A stretch of DNA of 64,000 bases from Synchiropus splendidus (taxonomy: Eukaryota; Chordata; Actinopteri; Syngnathiformes; Callionymidae), in assembly GCF_027744825.2 (NCBI RefSeq), contig NC_071342.1, positions 12,977,501 through 13,041,500 of the forward strand, written 5' to 3'. Below are positions 52,304 to 64,000 of the stretch, piece after piece. The notes under the pieces were generated by a model. It saw nothing but the letters and a program-made list of their open reading frames with translations. It was not told the origin of the DNA and searched no databases. Made by a program: the position numbers and the translations under genes. Position 1 is the first letter of the stretch, and the number at the start of each line of letters is the position of its first letter.

Positions 52304-54879
52304 AGTCTTCTGTAATAGTAGCCTACATCTAAACTGCTTCATCACCCACGGTCCATCTCCAAGAACCTGCCTAAGTACAGCCAGCCACACAAACTGTTGC
52401 TACACTTCCGATCATCCCAAGCAAGACTCAAGATAGACAGAGGACAGGGAACATCAGAGCACACCCCGGCTTGTCATTTTATGATCCCCCTTGGGTGAAT
52501 GAAGCCAGAGTCACATCCCTGGTATGAAAATACATGGCTATAAAGATGATTCAGATTGATAGACTGGCTAGTTGTGCCAGGTGTCCTCAGCCAACGGTCT
52601 TGAATGACAGGATGTTTTTTTTGTCATTGAACACGGTAAGTCATAACACTGTGTATGTAAATACATTAGCAAAAAATATGAATATCATTCCAAACAAATA
52701 TATTTCACTTGATCATTTAAAAATGTGGTTACATTTAATTTACGTAGCTTTATAGATTCACAGTAACATTTGACCACTGGTCTCCCAGATACCGTGCATC
52801 CCTGAACGGAACACGAAACTAAGCACGACTGAAATGTTGCTGAAGGAAATTGTCTGAAGAAGTTAGGTGCTGGTCTTTAAACGGACGGCCTTGTTGTGAT
52901 GACAGTGGCCCGGTTTTAACCATGACCATTCATGCTGTTGAAAGCAACTCTGTGGGCAGATGTAATCGGGGAAGGCAGTGTATCCCTGCAGCCCAGATTG
53001 ACAAGCCAGATCAGACTCCAGAGATGGATATCGTGAGGGACAGCTGAGCTGCAGGAAACCAGTGGAGCACGCAGTTTTCAGCCCGCCTCATTACAGTGGA
53101 CAGGTTGATCCAGACGACTTCTCCGGAGACAAGGTTGACTCCAAAGCACTAATTGTGTATAGATGATGATGCTTGCTGAGGTAAAGAAAGGCCCGACCAA
53201 CTGTGAGGTTTGTTTGTGCTCCAGCAAATCGACACGTACGTGAGGTGGGTGATAAACTGCAGCGCTGGCTGTCTCAACTGTACGGTGTACTCCTGAACTT
53301 TCAAGCTACATTAGTCAGAACCGGCGCCGTAGACAATCCATTAAAGTAGATCCGGTCGTACGATACAACAACAAGCGGATTAATGAAGGAAACAACTTGC
53401 TCCTTACTTTCACCTCAGTCTCTAAGAGCACATTGTTTAATGTGTCACTGTTTCACATGAAACCTCGGGGTCAATGACATCTTTTGCATGGTCTGTCTGA
53501 ATTGGAGTATTCTCTCATGTGTCTTTGCCAGCGTGACAAGAGCATAATCACTGAGCATTAATCTTTATTACTCAACTGCGCCACTGTGGAATTTAAATCA
53601 CCCAGCATATAGTCAAGGTCACGGCAAAATAGAGAGAGGGATTTTATTTTTACACAGATGAATAAATCAAAGTTTATGCCCCCAATCAAAATGTAATTGG
53701 AACACTCAGTATTGATTGAGGTTTTCTTTTTTTTTTTTTTTGGCTCGGTAAAACCATGCTGAATACATATTTCATCGGACAGTAAAAGCATGCCGCTTAA
53801 GGGTGTTTGTTTTTGTTGAAACCGGGTGAGTGAAACTTTTAGAGAGCCGTTTTCAGGAGACAGATTGGTCTCAGAATAAACTTTGCCAGCCTTTGACACC
53901 CGGCTGTCTGTTCTCCGGATGACCTCGGCCCACTTACGGGGCTCTAAAACTGTATTTTAGAAGTGAGAACTTAGACGGTAGAGCTCCTCGAGCCTATATA
54001 TATATATCACTTTGTGAAAAGATTGTCATGGTTTTTGAATGAGAACTTTTACAAAAATGCAGCATGGTTTTTGACATAAACCCAAGAGTTCAGTTCACTT
54101 TTTCTTTTTCTCTTGCAAAGAAACTAGAAGTTGTGGACAAAATCCCATGTACATAGGCAGTTTGGTGGCTTTGTTTTTCCTTTATACTTCATCCGGTCGC
54201 TATAGAGGCTGTGGTGGGTGACAGGTGATCTGCTGCGTACCAAGTTAGGGAGACATCAAGGAAAGGTCTACAATTTGAAACAATACATAGCAAATAGCAT
54301 TAATGATAAATAACTACTGCAATACCTTTCACTTAAAAATTAAATTATTGTCCCATGATAATATTTTATTTCGTATTAGCTTTCCCAGCCCACAACTATG
54401 ACTGTATTTTACATGTTTGCCGCTGGCCTGACTGGCATTGACAGATTTTACCTTTGTCTTTGTTTGAAATATTTTAGCTACTAAAGCTGCTACTACTGCT
54501 ACTGTCTTAAGGGCTGAACAGAAAACTTTTAGTCTCAGTACCTTCATTGAATTACCTGCTGGTGACCACCATGTTAATAGTGCCATGTTTTATACCTTGA
54601 CCACAAAAGTTCAAATAACACGTCTAGCGTTCCTTAGTTGTAACAGTTTCTCAACCAATGATTTTTTGTTTATCCTGTTTTATGTCTCTTGTTTTCCTCT
54701 AGATGTCCCTGACTTTCCCAGCCAGGAGGTAGTCCGTCTGACTGTCTTTGAGTGCATGAACGTGTGCATATTAAATTATTAAAAGCCTCAAAGATGTTTG
54801 TTCTCAGAAGCTCTGTGTGTTTTTCAACAAAAGTTCAATATTAATAACGTTTATTCATGCTTTTGCTCTCCCACAAACA
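52304..54879. other. intergenic, nothing recognised
   Basis: Unique sequence with a T-tract at about 53728-53740 and a short AT run at 53996-54008. A 113-codon minus-strand frame (53899-53558) crosses the T-tract and has no domain. Confidence 0.45.
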
Positions 54880-55430
54880 AATATCCAGACTCATCGGCCC
54901 GAGACTTGAAGCAGTGTCACAGCATCTCGACGCATAAAGGAGTAATCTCATCAGCGCGCCTCTCTCCGGAGGTTTACCATTCCCTTTCAGCTAAGAGGTG
55001 TCGAGATTATTCATCTACTCTGGTGCGGGATTGTGCCCGCGTCACTCAGTTAGACTTGGAGATATCAGGGAAAAGGGAATTAAATCACTTCCTGACTGAG
55101 CTCTTGGCTCTGGGCTCTGGCACTGGCTAAACAGCTGATGATGCTGATGGTAGTGTTTAGCGAGTTTGAGACTTGGGTATTTGCAGCAGGTGTCCAGGAG
55201 AAGTGTGTCAGCGGGAGATTATTAGCAGCGATTATCCTCTTAACAGCACATTTGGAGAGCCTTCAAAAGTTTCTTATCGGTTTGATTCATTACAAAACAA
55301 TGTCACTCCCTATTATACACCTAATCATTTTCTCATAGAAGTTTTAATTCGCGCCGCCGCAGCGCTGACCACTGAACTACAGAGGCGACAGTGCATTGAA
55401 TCAGTTATGCGTGCCAGACTTTTGTAGCAC
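54880..55430. other. candidate conserved non-coding element
   Basis: GC-balanced, repeat-free sequence with GGAGTAATCTCATCAGC, GAGATTATTCATC, GGGAATTAAATCAC, AGATTATTAGCAGCGATTAT and AGTTTTAATTCGCGCC. Overlapping 66- to 110-codon frames on the plus strand lack domains. Texture suggests a regulatory element; not testable here. Confidence 0.35.
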
Positions 55431-56249
55431 TAACCTGAAAAGAAGAAGTACAGTAGGAATGTGTCCATGCTGCGGATCATGATGGAAATGAATGCCGTCT
55501 CAGAAAGGCAGCTCTCAGCGTGTGTTGTCTCCACGAATCCCGCAGCTGTGCGTCATTCATTTCAGTTTAGAATCCTCTGCTAATCATATTTCTCTTACAC
55601 AAGAGGGAAGAGACGTCCGGGGTGAAACGTGAAGGTGATGGTGATGGATGCGAGAGTCGTCGGAAGACAGGGAAGTTACCAGCATGCTAATGTCATTGTC
55701 AGAATTACGAGGTTAAATCGCGTTCGTCTCCTTTATTAATGGCTCCACACTCATCCTCCAGGTAGTCAGCTTATTTGATCTCACCTCTTCGCCTCATCAT
55801 CATGGGCAGAAATAAATTACGCAAAGGAAAATGAAAATGTGGCGGGTGATTTGTCGCAAAGATAGTTTGTTATTGTGTGGATTCGGAATTGATAAGCACC
55901 AAGGTGACCTATGATCTTGAGGGTTGACAGTGATGCTCCACTTAATACGGCTGCAAGGTTATTTTCCAGAACACTTTGTCAGCAAGATCTTATCCTTTAC
56001 ATGTCGTACAAATGAGTTTTCATAATCACCCCTCCACAGGCGGCTTAAATATGCCGATATAATTCAGAAGCTTTTCTATGCAATGTGTTAAAGGTTCTAT
56101 AGTAGATTGTTAAGTTGTGGAGTTATGTATTCGCTACATCTTTCGCAGTAATAATAAGGTCCTTAAGACATACAGATACACCGCACCTAACACGGTGTGT
56201 TGTCTCATATAGACACATTTGCTATGGAATTGAATAAAACTGAATTGAA
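55431..56249. other. intergenic, nothing recognised
   Basis: Unique sequence. The left half continues the balanced texture of the preceding block. Confidence 0.4.
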
Positions 56250-56398
56250 TAGGTTTCATGAAACTGTGTCATAATTTTCCCTGGCCACTAAATGGCTGAT
56301 GTATAATCTTTGGCTTTGAACAACTATTTCAAGTAAACTTCAGATCACTGTTCACCACACAGGCAGCATTGCGGCCATCTGAAAATATGAAACCTGGT
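56250..56398. mobile_element. foldback-family member, partial
   Basis: Runs from AGGTTTCATGAAACTGTGTC through ATAATCTTTGGCTTTGAACA to CTGAAAATATGAAACCTGGT. The central words are shared with the members at 56759-57026 and 59390-59545. The outer ends are missing. Confidence 0.7.
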
Positions 56399-56758
56399 GT
56401 AGTTACACTGAGGCTCTTGTGACACTCCTGAAAGTGCTCAACAGTTTTCAAGGAACATGCTTCCCCAACTTGGTAGGAAGGCTCTTGCAGTCAACTTTTT
56501 TTTGTTTTGTATTATATACTCGCAAGTACAGCAACTGGAACCCATGAGTGACCAGCCCACCTCAACACACTTCCCTTCCTCATACTCACTCTACCCTACT
56601 GGACACTGATTTTGACTTATTTACGTTTGTGTATATAGTGGAATATTTCTTTTTCCTTTGTTAAACCAAGAAGTGTTTTTCTATTTTCTTTGTTTCTTAT
56701 TGTGTATGACTAGTTTGCCTGATGGAGAATATGTAGATATGTTATATCCGCTGGTGGT
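56399..56758. other. short unique spacer
   Basis: About 360 bp between two foldback-family members. Nothing recognised. Confidence 0.5.
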
Positions 56759-57026
56759 GAGTGTTTGCTAGTGATGGGTGGATGAGGATTCACGACACAG
56801 TATTGAAGGGTTGATGAGGTTTCATGAAACAGTGTGCTGATTTTCAGAGGCCACCAGATGTCTGCTGTAAAAGCTTTGGACTTGAACAACTAATTCAATG
56901 AGACCTCACATCATTTGTAAACCAAGACCGTGCACTGGAGACCTCAGAAAATCAGGATGCTGTTTCATGAATCCTGTAATACTGTTTCATGATACCTCAT
57001 CCACCACCCATCACTAGCAAACACTC
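56759..57026. mobile_element. complete foldback element of the GTTTCATGAAAC family
   Basis: The left end GAGTGTTTGCTAGTGATGGG is exactly inverted at the right end (57007-57026). Imperfect inverted similarity continues inward for about 90 bp through GGATGAGG, TCATGAAACAG and CTGATTTTC(A/T)GAGG. The core carries CACCAGATGTCTGCTG and TTGAACAACTAATTCAA, with no coding capacity. Length is 268 bp. A hAT-type MITE is one possibility because of the TAGTGATGGG word, but no 8-bp target duplication was seen outside the repeats, so the superfamily is open. Confidence 0.85.
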
Positions 57027-59035
57027 CCCCGAACAGAAATAACTCTCCCATAAACATGTCCAACATCAGGTAAAATAAAAGGATGGACTGAGGTGTTTGT
57101 CGGAAACATTTATTCAGATTATTGTTAGTTGATCATAAACCTTCACTGCAAATAGGCGTAGAAACAGATCGCTGCATGTACATTGTATCGATCAAATACA
57201 TTTTAAACTGTTGAATTATGTATTATTATGATTTCTTCACACAAATTTTAATCGACTAAGTTGTGAAGCCAAGATGATGCTGTGAACTTTTTCTGTCCCC
57301 TCCCCCACGAATGACAGGTGAACACTTTCGTACGCACACCTGATAAATCAGGACTTAGGTTCAAGCAGAAAACTGATGCAGAAATGACTGATTCGTAACT
57401 ATAAATGAAGAAGGTGGCTGACTTTAAATGGTTGTTCAGGTATGTTACCATAGATGGGTCCTTTTGAGTGTCATTTCAATGGAAATATGGCATCAACATC
57501 GCGGATGTCCACAGTGACACAGCACATTTTGTTCTTAAACCTGGGCAGTGACAGTGCCCAAGTGATGTTGGTCACTTGACTCTTCATTACGTTGAAGAGG
57601 GTTGATGTGACCCAACACAAATCTGAAGAGGCTGTGGCGAAATATTTATGTTCATATATTTATGTCCTGAACTGATATATCACTGCCCTTCTTTTAACAT
57701 AATGAAAATGCAATGTCATGCCAAACAAATAAATAAATAAAGATAACACACATCTCAAGAAGTTAGAAGGCAAACTCGGCATTTTTGAAGATGAAGTTTT
57801 CAGGCCAGGAGTGCTTTTCTGTCCACAGTGTGGGGGTAGCGCCTCATAGAATATTTACATAGCCAGAGAGGTGGGTTTGTGGGAGTCTGTGCCTGCTGGT
57901 TGGAAACACATTCAAAGGAAACGGATAAAGGCCCTGAGGATTCATGCAGAGCAGCATTGTCTCCGACAAAAAAGAAGAACAAGAACACTGGTGGGGATTT
58001 AAAATTCAGTGCTACACCCATGGAAAAGGCAAATATAACTGTGAGGGGAATATAAAGCAGAGCTGCATGCACCAGATTGACACACTTTCGGTCACACATG
58101 CATGAATACATTTTTTTTTGTCCACCTGAATGATAACTTCTCCAAGGAAAGCCTTCGTGCAGCTCATCAACGGGTGACTGCAAAACAGGACTCCTACCAA
58201 TTTGATTTCAGCTCATGTCGTCATCCACCTCAGCGTCACTCTATTTATAGACACTTTCTTACACATACTGTATATTAAATATGAAAATCAATCCATTAAT
58301 ATTTATGCACAGCCACATGGGAAACATGTTTTTCTGCGGCTGCGACTTTTATACAGCAACATGGAAGTAGGAAACCGGAATCGAATTTAAACATTGGAAT
58401 GAAAAAAAAAAGATTATTGAATATTTGGGCTAGAACTGATACAATCTTCGCCTGAAGATTTGATTCCATTATTGTGTCATGCTGTCGAGCATGCTTTTAT
58501 GATTTGAAGATGCAGCTTTCTTTTTTTTCCTAAACATTGTGAACATGTCCAAAGTGCAGATAAAGTGAGATAGAATGAGACCAGATAAGATAATAATAGA
58601 AATGCACAAAGAACAACTTGAGCATGTCGCAATTTTACTTTAAATTGGAAGTGCGCCACTTGTGACGTCTGGCCAGACAAAGGAAGATGCTATCTTTTCA
58701 TCCTTCATAGGTTTTTAGCTTTGTTTATGAGATGGAGGCACAGCATTGAGAGGGACCATTAAATAGCTAATCCAAAACATGACAATTGTGAAAATAACAT
58801 TTAATGTTGAGCAATAAATGTTATGAACATTTCTGCTTAGTCTGATATGTGAATATTTCAAATCGTAGAATAATGTCAACAGAGACGTTAACCACTGACA
58901 CTGCTTCCAAGGAGTTGAAATGAAATGATACAAATAAATAAATAGAACAAAAACAATAGGACAAAACAGTGTGTACACAAATAAATACTTTTGCGCCAGT
59001 AAATATGCTATTTGTAAATTAATATAGTCACCACT
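57027..59035. other. intergenic, nothing recognised
   Basis: Unique AT-rich sequence with an AAAT tandem run (57726-57740). A 127-codon minus-strand frame (58183-57800) has no recognisable domain. Confidence 0.45.
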
Positions 59036-59350
59036 TTCATACCGGCACAGTCTTAGGACAGTTCCACCAGGAAAAAAATGGTTCCAGACCTAAAAAATGT
59101 GGGTCATGACCGAAACCCTATCATGTTGGCTCGATCTCGCGAACATCATCAGTTTGTCCATGCAGTCAAAACACGATAGCAATAAACTCTGAATTTTGGT
59201 GCGACTTTTTTTGCCGGTGCGTAATTTATATTCACTTGAGTGATCCTTTTTCACGCCCTCCCGCTTTAGTTCTGCTTAAACTTGAACATGGGCTGGTAGA
59301 ATCCAGATTGGCACTGGTTCTAGAACCAGTCTGAAAACGCTAACCAGTTT
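59036..59350. mobile_element. candidate degraded DNA transposon with 18-bp palindrome
   Basis: The right part contains the perfect palindrome ACTGGTTCTAGAACCAGT (59313-59330) followed by CTGAAAACGCTAACCAGTTT. This wording is familiar from a repeated fish/amphibian element. The left part has CACCAGGAAAAAAATGGTTC and TGTGGGTCATGACCG. Ends and target duplications were not resolved. Confidence 0.35.
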
Positions 59351-59389
59351 CAAAATGTCCTTCTGGCACAGAGTCGGAGAGGGCTCACT

Positions 59390-59545
59390 GTGTCCTCATT
59401 TCAAGAGGCCACTAGATGGAACGCTCTGCTCCATAATCTTTGGTTTTGAACAACTATTTCAATGAAAGCTCCCCATCTTTTTCTACATGGCAGCGCCACC
59501 TGTGCTCCAAAAACCAGGGCACCATTTCATGAAATCTTCTGAACT
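59390..59545. mobile_element. foldback-family member, partial
   Basis: Shares AGAGGCCACTAGATGGAACG, ATAATCTTTGGTTTTGAACA followed by ACTATTTCAATGAAA, GCAGCGCCACCTGTG and ACCATTTCATGAAATCTTCT with the other members. Left and right tips are degraded. Confidence 0.7.
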
Positions 59546-61075
59546 CAGCACAAATAGAATGACGTTTACCATTTTACCATACCATTGGATCTTCCAACAA
59601 CTGAACTCTTCCGCTCCAAACTCGCCCTTTGGCAAATGCTCAATATCTGATTTTGAAGGGGCGTATCCAAGGCCTACTTCATTTCATGAGTGGAATATCT
59701 GTAGCCCACAAATCTCTCCACAACACTTCCACAAAAATAGTATGCACAGACAGGAGTCTTTGTAAAATCGTCCCAATGCTTTTGTACTTGCAGACATTAC
59801 CTTACAAGTGAAAACAGGGTCTACAAACTCAATTTCAAACGCCTTATAATAACCTTCCAAACGCATTGGTTGACAGACTAAACAAGTTCAGTGCTGCTGA
59901 TCATTACAGAAACAAATTGAATGTTGAAGTCACTTGGCACTGGCAAAAGGATCTGATAAAACTCTGTTCTTATCACCACGCAGTGCTATACAGCTGTAAG
60001 TCTCTGCTCACAGGGTTATTCTAAAGTAGTGTTTGGCTGTCATAAATTCAGCACATTAGAGGGGCTTTAAATATGACGCAAATGTAGAAATGTTGACAAG
60101 CCCTCACTGGTAAATGCTCTTGGTTAAAATACTTATGTATGGCATGCATGGAATAAAACGCTCTGCTATATAATATAGCCTTTGTATAAAAGTGAAATGT
60201 GCCGTCAGTGAATGTAATAATGGATTACTGAGTTTCCTCGCTTTTGGGGTTTGAGTGCATCATTATTAAATATTCCATCTTGGCTTCCAGGAAAAAACAA
60301 ATGTGTTTTATAATCAGTGGGTATTGACAACCAAATACCAACATGGCTTGTATTCCTTGTATGGCTTGTCATTTTGACACATTGATCACACGAGCAGCAA
60401 CTCTTCAGCATCGCTCCACTATGCATCTCTCTGACAGCCATTGATCCTTTCACACTGTTAACATACATTTCTCTCTGCACTCACTTGAAGTGTTTATGAT
60501 TGCCATACAAGGAAATGTGCAACGACTGCCCCCAGCACTTAACCTCATCTCGACCAGTGCTCTGCAATCTCAGCAATAGTTTTTAATTAAATATGAAGAG
60601 AAATGAGGAAACATCCCTGCGAGGGAAGCAACAGAACTGCCCACATTTTAATTTGTTAATAGAGTGGAACATCATTAGTGTAATGATTGCATCGAACCGT
60701 GAGATAGAGGCCCATAAAGTGACATGCAGTCAACATGACGCACTCTCGTGGCATGAATCTGTGATGTCAATGTCTGTGTTCACACGTGGATGCACAGATT
60801 AAATGAAGGTGGTACCTGAGCAGGCGCTACAAACGCTCATCGGTGAGTTTAAATCCACTCATATAAATGTGATCATGCACTTTGGTTAATTGAAAGAAGG
60901 CTTGGCGCTTGGACCGACCAGTTTGTGTTGACGAAAGAATACACACAATAGCTGAGAATGTTGTCTATAAAGCAAAGACAATGGGATTATTGCAAATGTG
61001 TGGCGAATCACCATGATACAGAGCCCCCTAGTGGCGGAACATTGACTAAAATTTTAAGAATTTTCGTTTCTTTAC
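59546..61075. other. intergenic, nothing recognised
   Basis: Unique sequence. CCCCCTAGTGGCGG at 61024-61037 is a short word common in several repeats and is not enough for a call. Confidence 0.45.
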
Positions 61076-61730
61076 TACGGAGCCCTGGAAGTGACATGCA
61101 TGTGTTTATTTTTTTGCATGTGACATGCACGACTTTATTTTTTTCAACCCAAGATAACAGTTATCTCGAGATAAAAATTATCTCGTAACTGTCATCTCGA
61201 TATAATAAGTATCTCGAGATCATTTTTAACTCAAGAAACGATTACTTCCACTACGTCTCCCACGGCTTCTCTCCCAACATTTGTCAACGTTGTCATTTAC
61301 TGTCTCCAAGTCAGAATATTGCATTAACACTCTGATCAAGTGGCTTCTACTCAAAGTGATACCACATGTGGCATGCATGACTTTATTTTTTTTCTCCCGA
61401 GATAACGGTTATCTCGAGATAATTTGTATCTCGGGATGAAAAAAAATAAAGTCACGCATGTCGCTTCCATGGACGCGTGATACGTATACCTTAGCCACAT
61501 ATGGTATTATTTTGAGTAGAAGGCACTTGATCAAAGTGTTAAAAGCGCACTGACTTGCAGACAGTGACTGACAATGTTGACGAACAGTTATGAAGCCATG
61601 GGAGACAGCGTGCGCTGACGTTTACGACTGTATCTTCAGTTATCTCAAGATAATTGTTGTTGTAAAAAAAAAAATCAAAAAATAAAGTCATGCACGCCAC
61701 ATCCAAAAAACACATGCATGTCACTCCGTA
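61076..61730. mobile_element. 655-bp foldback transposon with 6-bp target duplication
   Basis: The ends read TACGGAG on the left and CTCCGTA on the right, flanked on both sides by CTTTAC (61070-61075 and 61731-61736). The arms are long inverted repeats: the left arm from 61076 to about 61370 pairs with the right arm from 61730 back to about 61490. Shared words include GTGACATGCATG, CGTCTCCCACGGCTTC (inverted as GAAGCCATGGGAGAC) and TGATCAAGTG. The left end has an extra CCCTGGAA after TACGGAG. The palindrome TTATCTCGAGATAA stands at 61161-61174 and 61409-61422, with one mismatch at 61640-61653 and a partial copy at 61210-61220. No coding capacity. A 6-bp duplication fits superfamilies such as IS3EU or Dada; the assignment is inferred. 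Confidence 0.9.
61372..61460. repeat. inner palindrome nested in the 655-bp element
   Basis: CATGCATGACTTTATTTTTT at the left pairs with AATAAAGTCACGCATG at the right around TTATCTCGAGATAA. Immediately outside on the right, TCGCTTCCATGG is the inverse of CC(C/A)TGGAAG(T/C)GA at the element's outer left end. The centre therefore looks like a second set of the same tips. Confidence 0.85.
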
Positions 61731-64000
61731 CTTTACCACAATTTTGTGGTTATTTGTCTTCATTTTTTTACCCCACATTAATGGCCTCGTTGTTGTTTAT
61801 CTGTTTTATTTGATCAATTTTTTCAAGTACCTTAAATATCATCCAACAGTAATGAGCTCAACGGGAGAGCTGGACAGACAGACAGACAAACACCAATGAT
61901 CACATAACTTAAAAATATTTTTCCAAGATGAACACTCCTTTTCAAAGGACCAAAACACTGGAACAACAAATGAGGCACAATCCTCCTCAATGTTTTTTTT
62001 TCTTCTTTTACTTGGACAGTTTGTCTTTTTAGTTAAGCACCTCAAAAAATCATTCCCACAAAGTTTCCAAGAAATGTTGATAATGGAGGCGAGGAACAGA
62101 TGATCATGCTTTGGTGGCGCTCTGAATTACAACCTGTGCTGACAAGGTATCTATTGCTACCTATTTGCTAATGGACTTTTGGTTTCCTGCACTGATGCAT
62201 TAGGCATTTAATAAAAAGCACATCTTCCTTCTTATTTAAGTCAGAGAGAGGTTGAGGTCACGGCACCGCTGAGAAGTCACTGTACCCCAACCTCTTTTCT
62301 CGTACCGTCACACGAGCTAGGAGACACTCAAATGAAACACATATTGGACTGACTTTTACATCAATATCGGACGGCTAAGTGCGCTTGAAAATAGTTGCTA
62401 TTTGATGCCTTCAGAGTGAGAGTGAGCTGCCAACCGTCCCATTGCCATCAATGCTAAAAATGGTGTGGAATAATACTTACAAAATAAATGTAGGGCAATA
62501 ATGATGGGTTACCAGTAGTGAGGGGTTGATGAAGTTTCATGAAATAGTAAGAAGAAGAAAGGTTTTGAATTGTTTTAAGGGAATATGGAGAAAGTGCTTT
62601 AAAATTAACCAAAACATGCTCAAAAAAAAAAAAAAGAAAAAGAAACAAGAATGTTTTTGCACAGGAAAACTCCCATTGGCTGATAAACCATCTGGCAAAC
62701 GCAACATATGGAATAACTGGTTCATGTATTGCTCAAAATCCCCTAAGAATTGGCCCTGTTTACGTTTATGTGAAGCTCTTTGTACTCACAAAGAGAGCAC
62801 ATATGAGAAGAATCTGTTTATCAATTATCTTGCGCAGCGCTTCTGATCAACGGTCTGATGCTTGTTGCTTTACATTTTACAGCGGAGAGTAATGGTCTAA
62901 AAGGCCATTTCATCAAAGAGACCAAGAAACTCATATATACACACACACACACATCACATGTGCTCATACATACTCAGCCTGTCTTGCGCACAGACACAGA
63001 AACAGCAAGGGGTGATAATAGGGCTGTTCTTCATGTGAGCTGATGAATAATTCAAAAACCATGTGCTCAAACAGACTCTTGAGTTGACAGAGCGATATGA
63101 CAATCCACAACAGCTATTACATAAGCAGAATCAAAAATTTGAGAGGGGAGTTGGGTAGAACTTGACCTCCTCTGAGGAATAAAGTCAGGCTTTATTTGAT
63201 GCTAAAGAAATAGAAAACAAAGAAACAGCAGAAATAGCTATTCAGCTTTCCCATATCACTGTGTTTCCCGTCTTGTAAGTGGGTGAGTGGGTGCCAGTTG
63301 GGCTCCTGGAAAGTTTTTCCATGTTTGATTGCTGAAAATTGGCAATTGGCCGTCCCATGAGTGAAGGAGGTAATTGTGTTTTCATTGTTCAATACGGCTT
63401 TGCATGCAATTTCTTCCACCTCTTGGAATCCCGAGCCAAAATCCAAAGGCCTTGCAATAAGCATACAAATTGGACTGGTTGGAGGTCACCCCTGATATTC
63501 TCCTCTGGCTGGCGGCGGAGGAGCCCAGTAGCCGACTGCGCTGGATGAATCCAATCTCCTTTACAAGTTTGGCAACAGATTAGCGACATTGTAAATGTTG
63601 CTGCCTAAAGAATGATGGAGTTTTAAAAAAGGGTCATCGCAGCTCGTAACATGGCTGTGTTTTACTCCGCGCTGTTGTGGGGATACGAGCTGATAAACGT
63701 GTCTTGAACAAATGTCAAACTCAAAGCCTGGACAGCCAAGCAACATGAGCTTTTTAAACATAGAGCGGGCTTGGATTTATAGTCAGTGCTAATGTGAAGT
63801 GCACTAAAAACAACGTGACCTCAGTTGTGGCCCACCAAGATTACAGTTTCATGTTTTGCCATGAGTCCGTTTTAAGCTAGCTAAGCATACTTCATAACTC
63901 TGCTACAAAATGTATGCAGACGGCGAGAGAATGAATGAATCAATAAATTGTTGAAGTCCAACCATTTTACAGCAGACAGTGCCATCTGGTGGCCTCTGAA
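61731..64000. other. intergenic; foldback fragments at 62515-62550 and at the window edge
   Basis: GGTTGATGAAGTTTCATGAA at 62524-62543 is a left-terminal piece of the foldback family. At 63977-64000 the words CAGTGCCATCTGGTGGCCTC followed by TGAA are the inverted core of the same family and run off the window. An A-rich tract lies at 62623-62646 and a short (AC)n at 62939-62953. The rest is unique, with no gene recognised. Confidence 0.5.

Noticed and set aside
52780..52860. 5S rRNA-like fragment (GGTCTCCCAGATACC ... CTAAGCACG)
   Set aside because: The resemblance is limited to a few words. The internal control region of a 5S gene is not present.
61539..61778. 79-codon minus-strand frame across the right arm of the 655-bp element
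   Set aside because: It lies in inverted-repeat DNA, and the matching frame is not kept in the left arm.

Overview
The window reads as intergenic DNA from a ray-finned (teleost-type) fish. Base composition is AT-rich, with long (TA)n and (GA)n arrays. The recognisable repeats belong to families common in teleosts: an L2/V-SINE-type 3' tail, the C-terminal tail of a non-LTR reverse transcriptase, gypsy-like solo LTRs, a BED-finger hAT transposon and many small foldback elements. I found no exon of a host protein-coding gene, no tRNA or rRNA gene, no CRISPR array and no bacterial-type operon. Most long reading frames here lie in microsatellites or unique AT-rich DNA and carry no recognisable domain.

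Layout. 0-5 kb: a segment rich in AGTATACTT palindromes, an A-rich reading frame with an in-frame TGA (2510-2896), and four long AT/GA arrays. 5-13 kb: a hAT-like remnant with a perfect 20-bp hairpin (5351-5400), a possible conserved non-coding element near 9.5 kb, and copy 1 of a young 390-bp repeat next to a (TA)54 array. 13-27 kb: two probable solo LTRs (13164-13855 and 26211-26909), a long unique stretch with conserved-element-like segments, and copy 2 of the young repeat (24225-24651). 27-37 kb: a MITE with ATTATAG-type ends, then a pile-up of five different transposon families between 32.8 and 36.6 kb. The last of these is a 1.34-kb hAT element with target duplications and a deleted BED transposase. 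38-53 kb: two inverted copies of an unnamed repeat 13 kb apart. One is interrupted by a 63-bp mariner-type foldback whose empty site survives in the other. 54-64 kb: a conserved-element-like block, several members of one palindromic family, and a 655-bp foldback transposon with a clean 6-bp target duplication, an internal nested palindrome and repeated TTATCTCGAGATAA motifs.

The genes do not work together as a system, because no intact gene was recognised. The biology visible is transposon decay, nesting and microsatellite growth on a background that may include regulatory elements of a distant developmental gene. That last point is a pattern-based guess. The most useful observations are structural: the 61-kb foldback element, the 63-bp mariner remnant with its empty site, the palindromic family in the last 8 kb, and the repeat/AT-array association.
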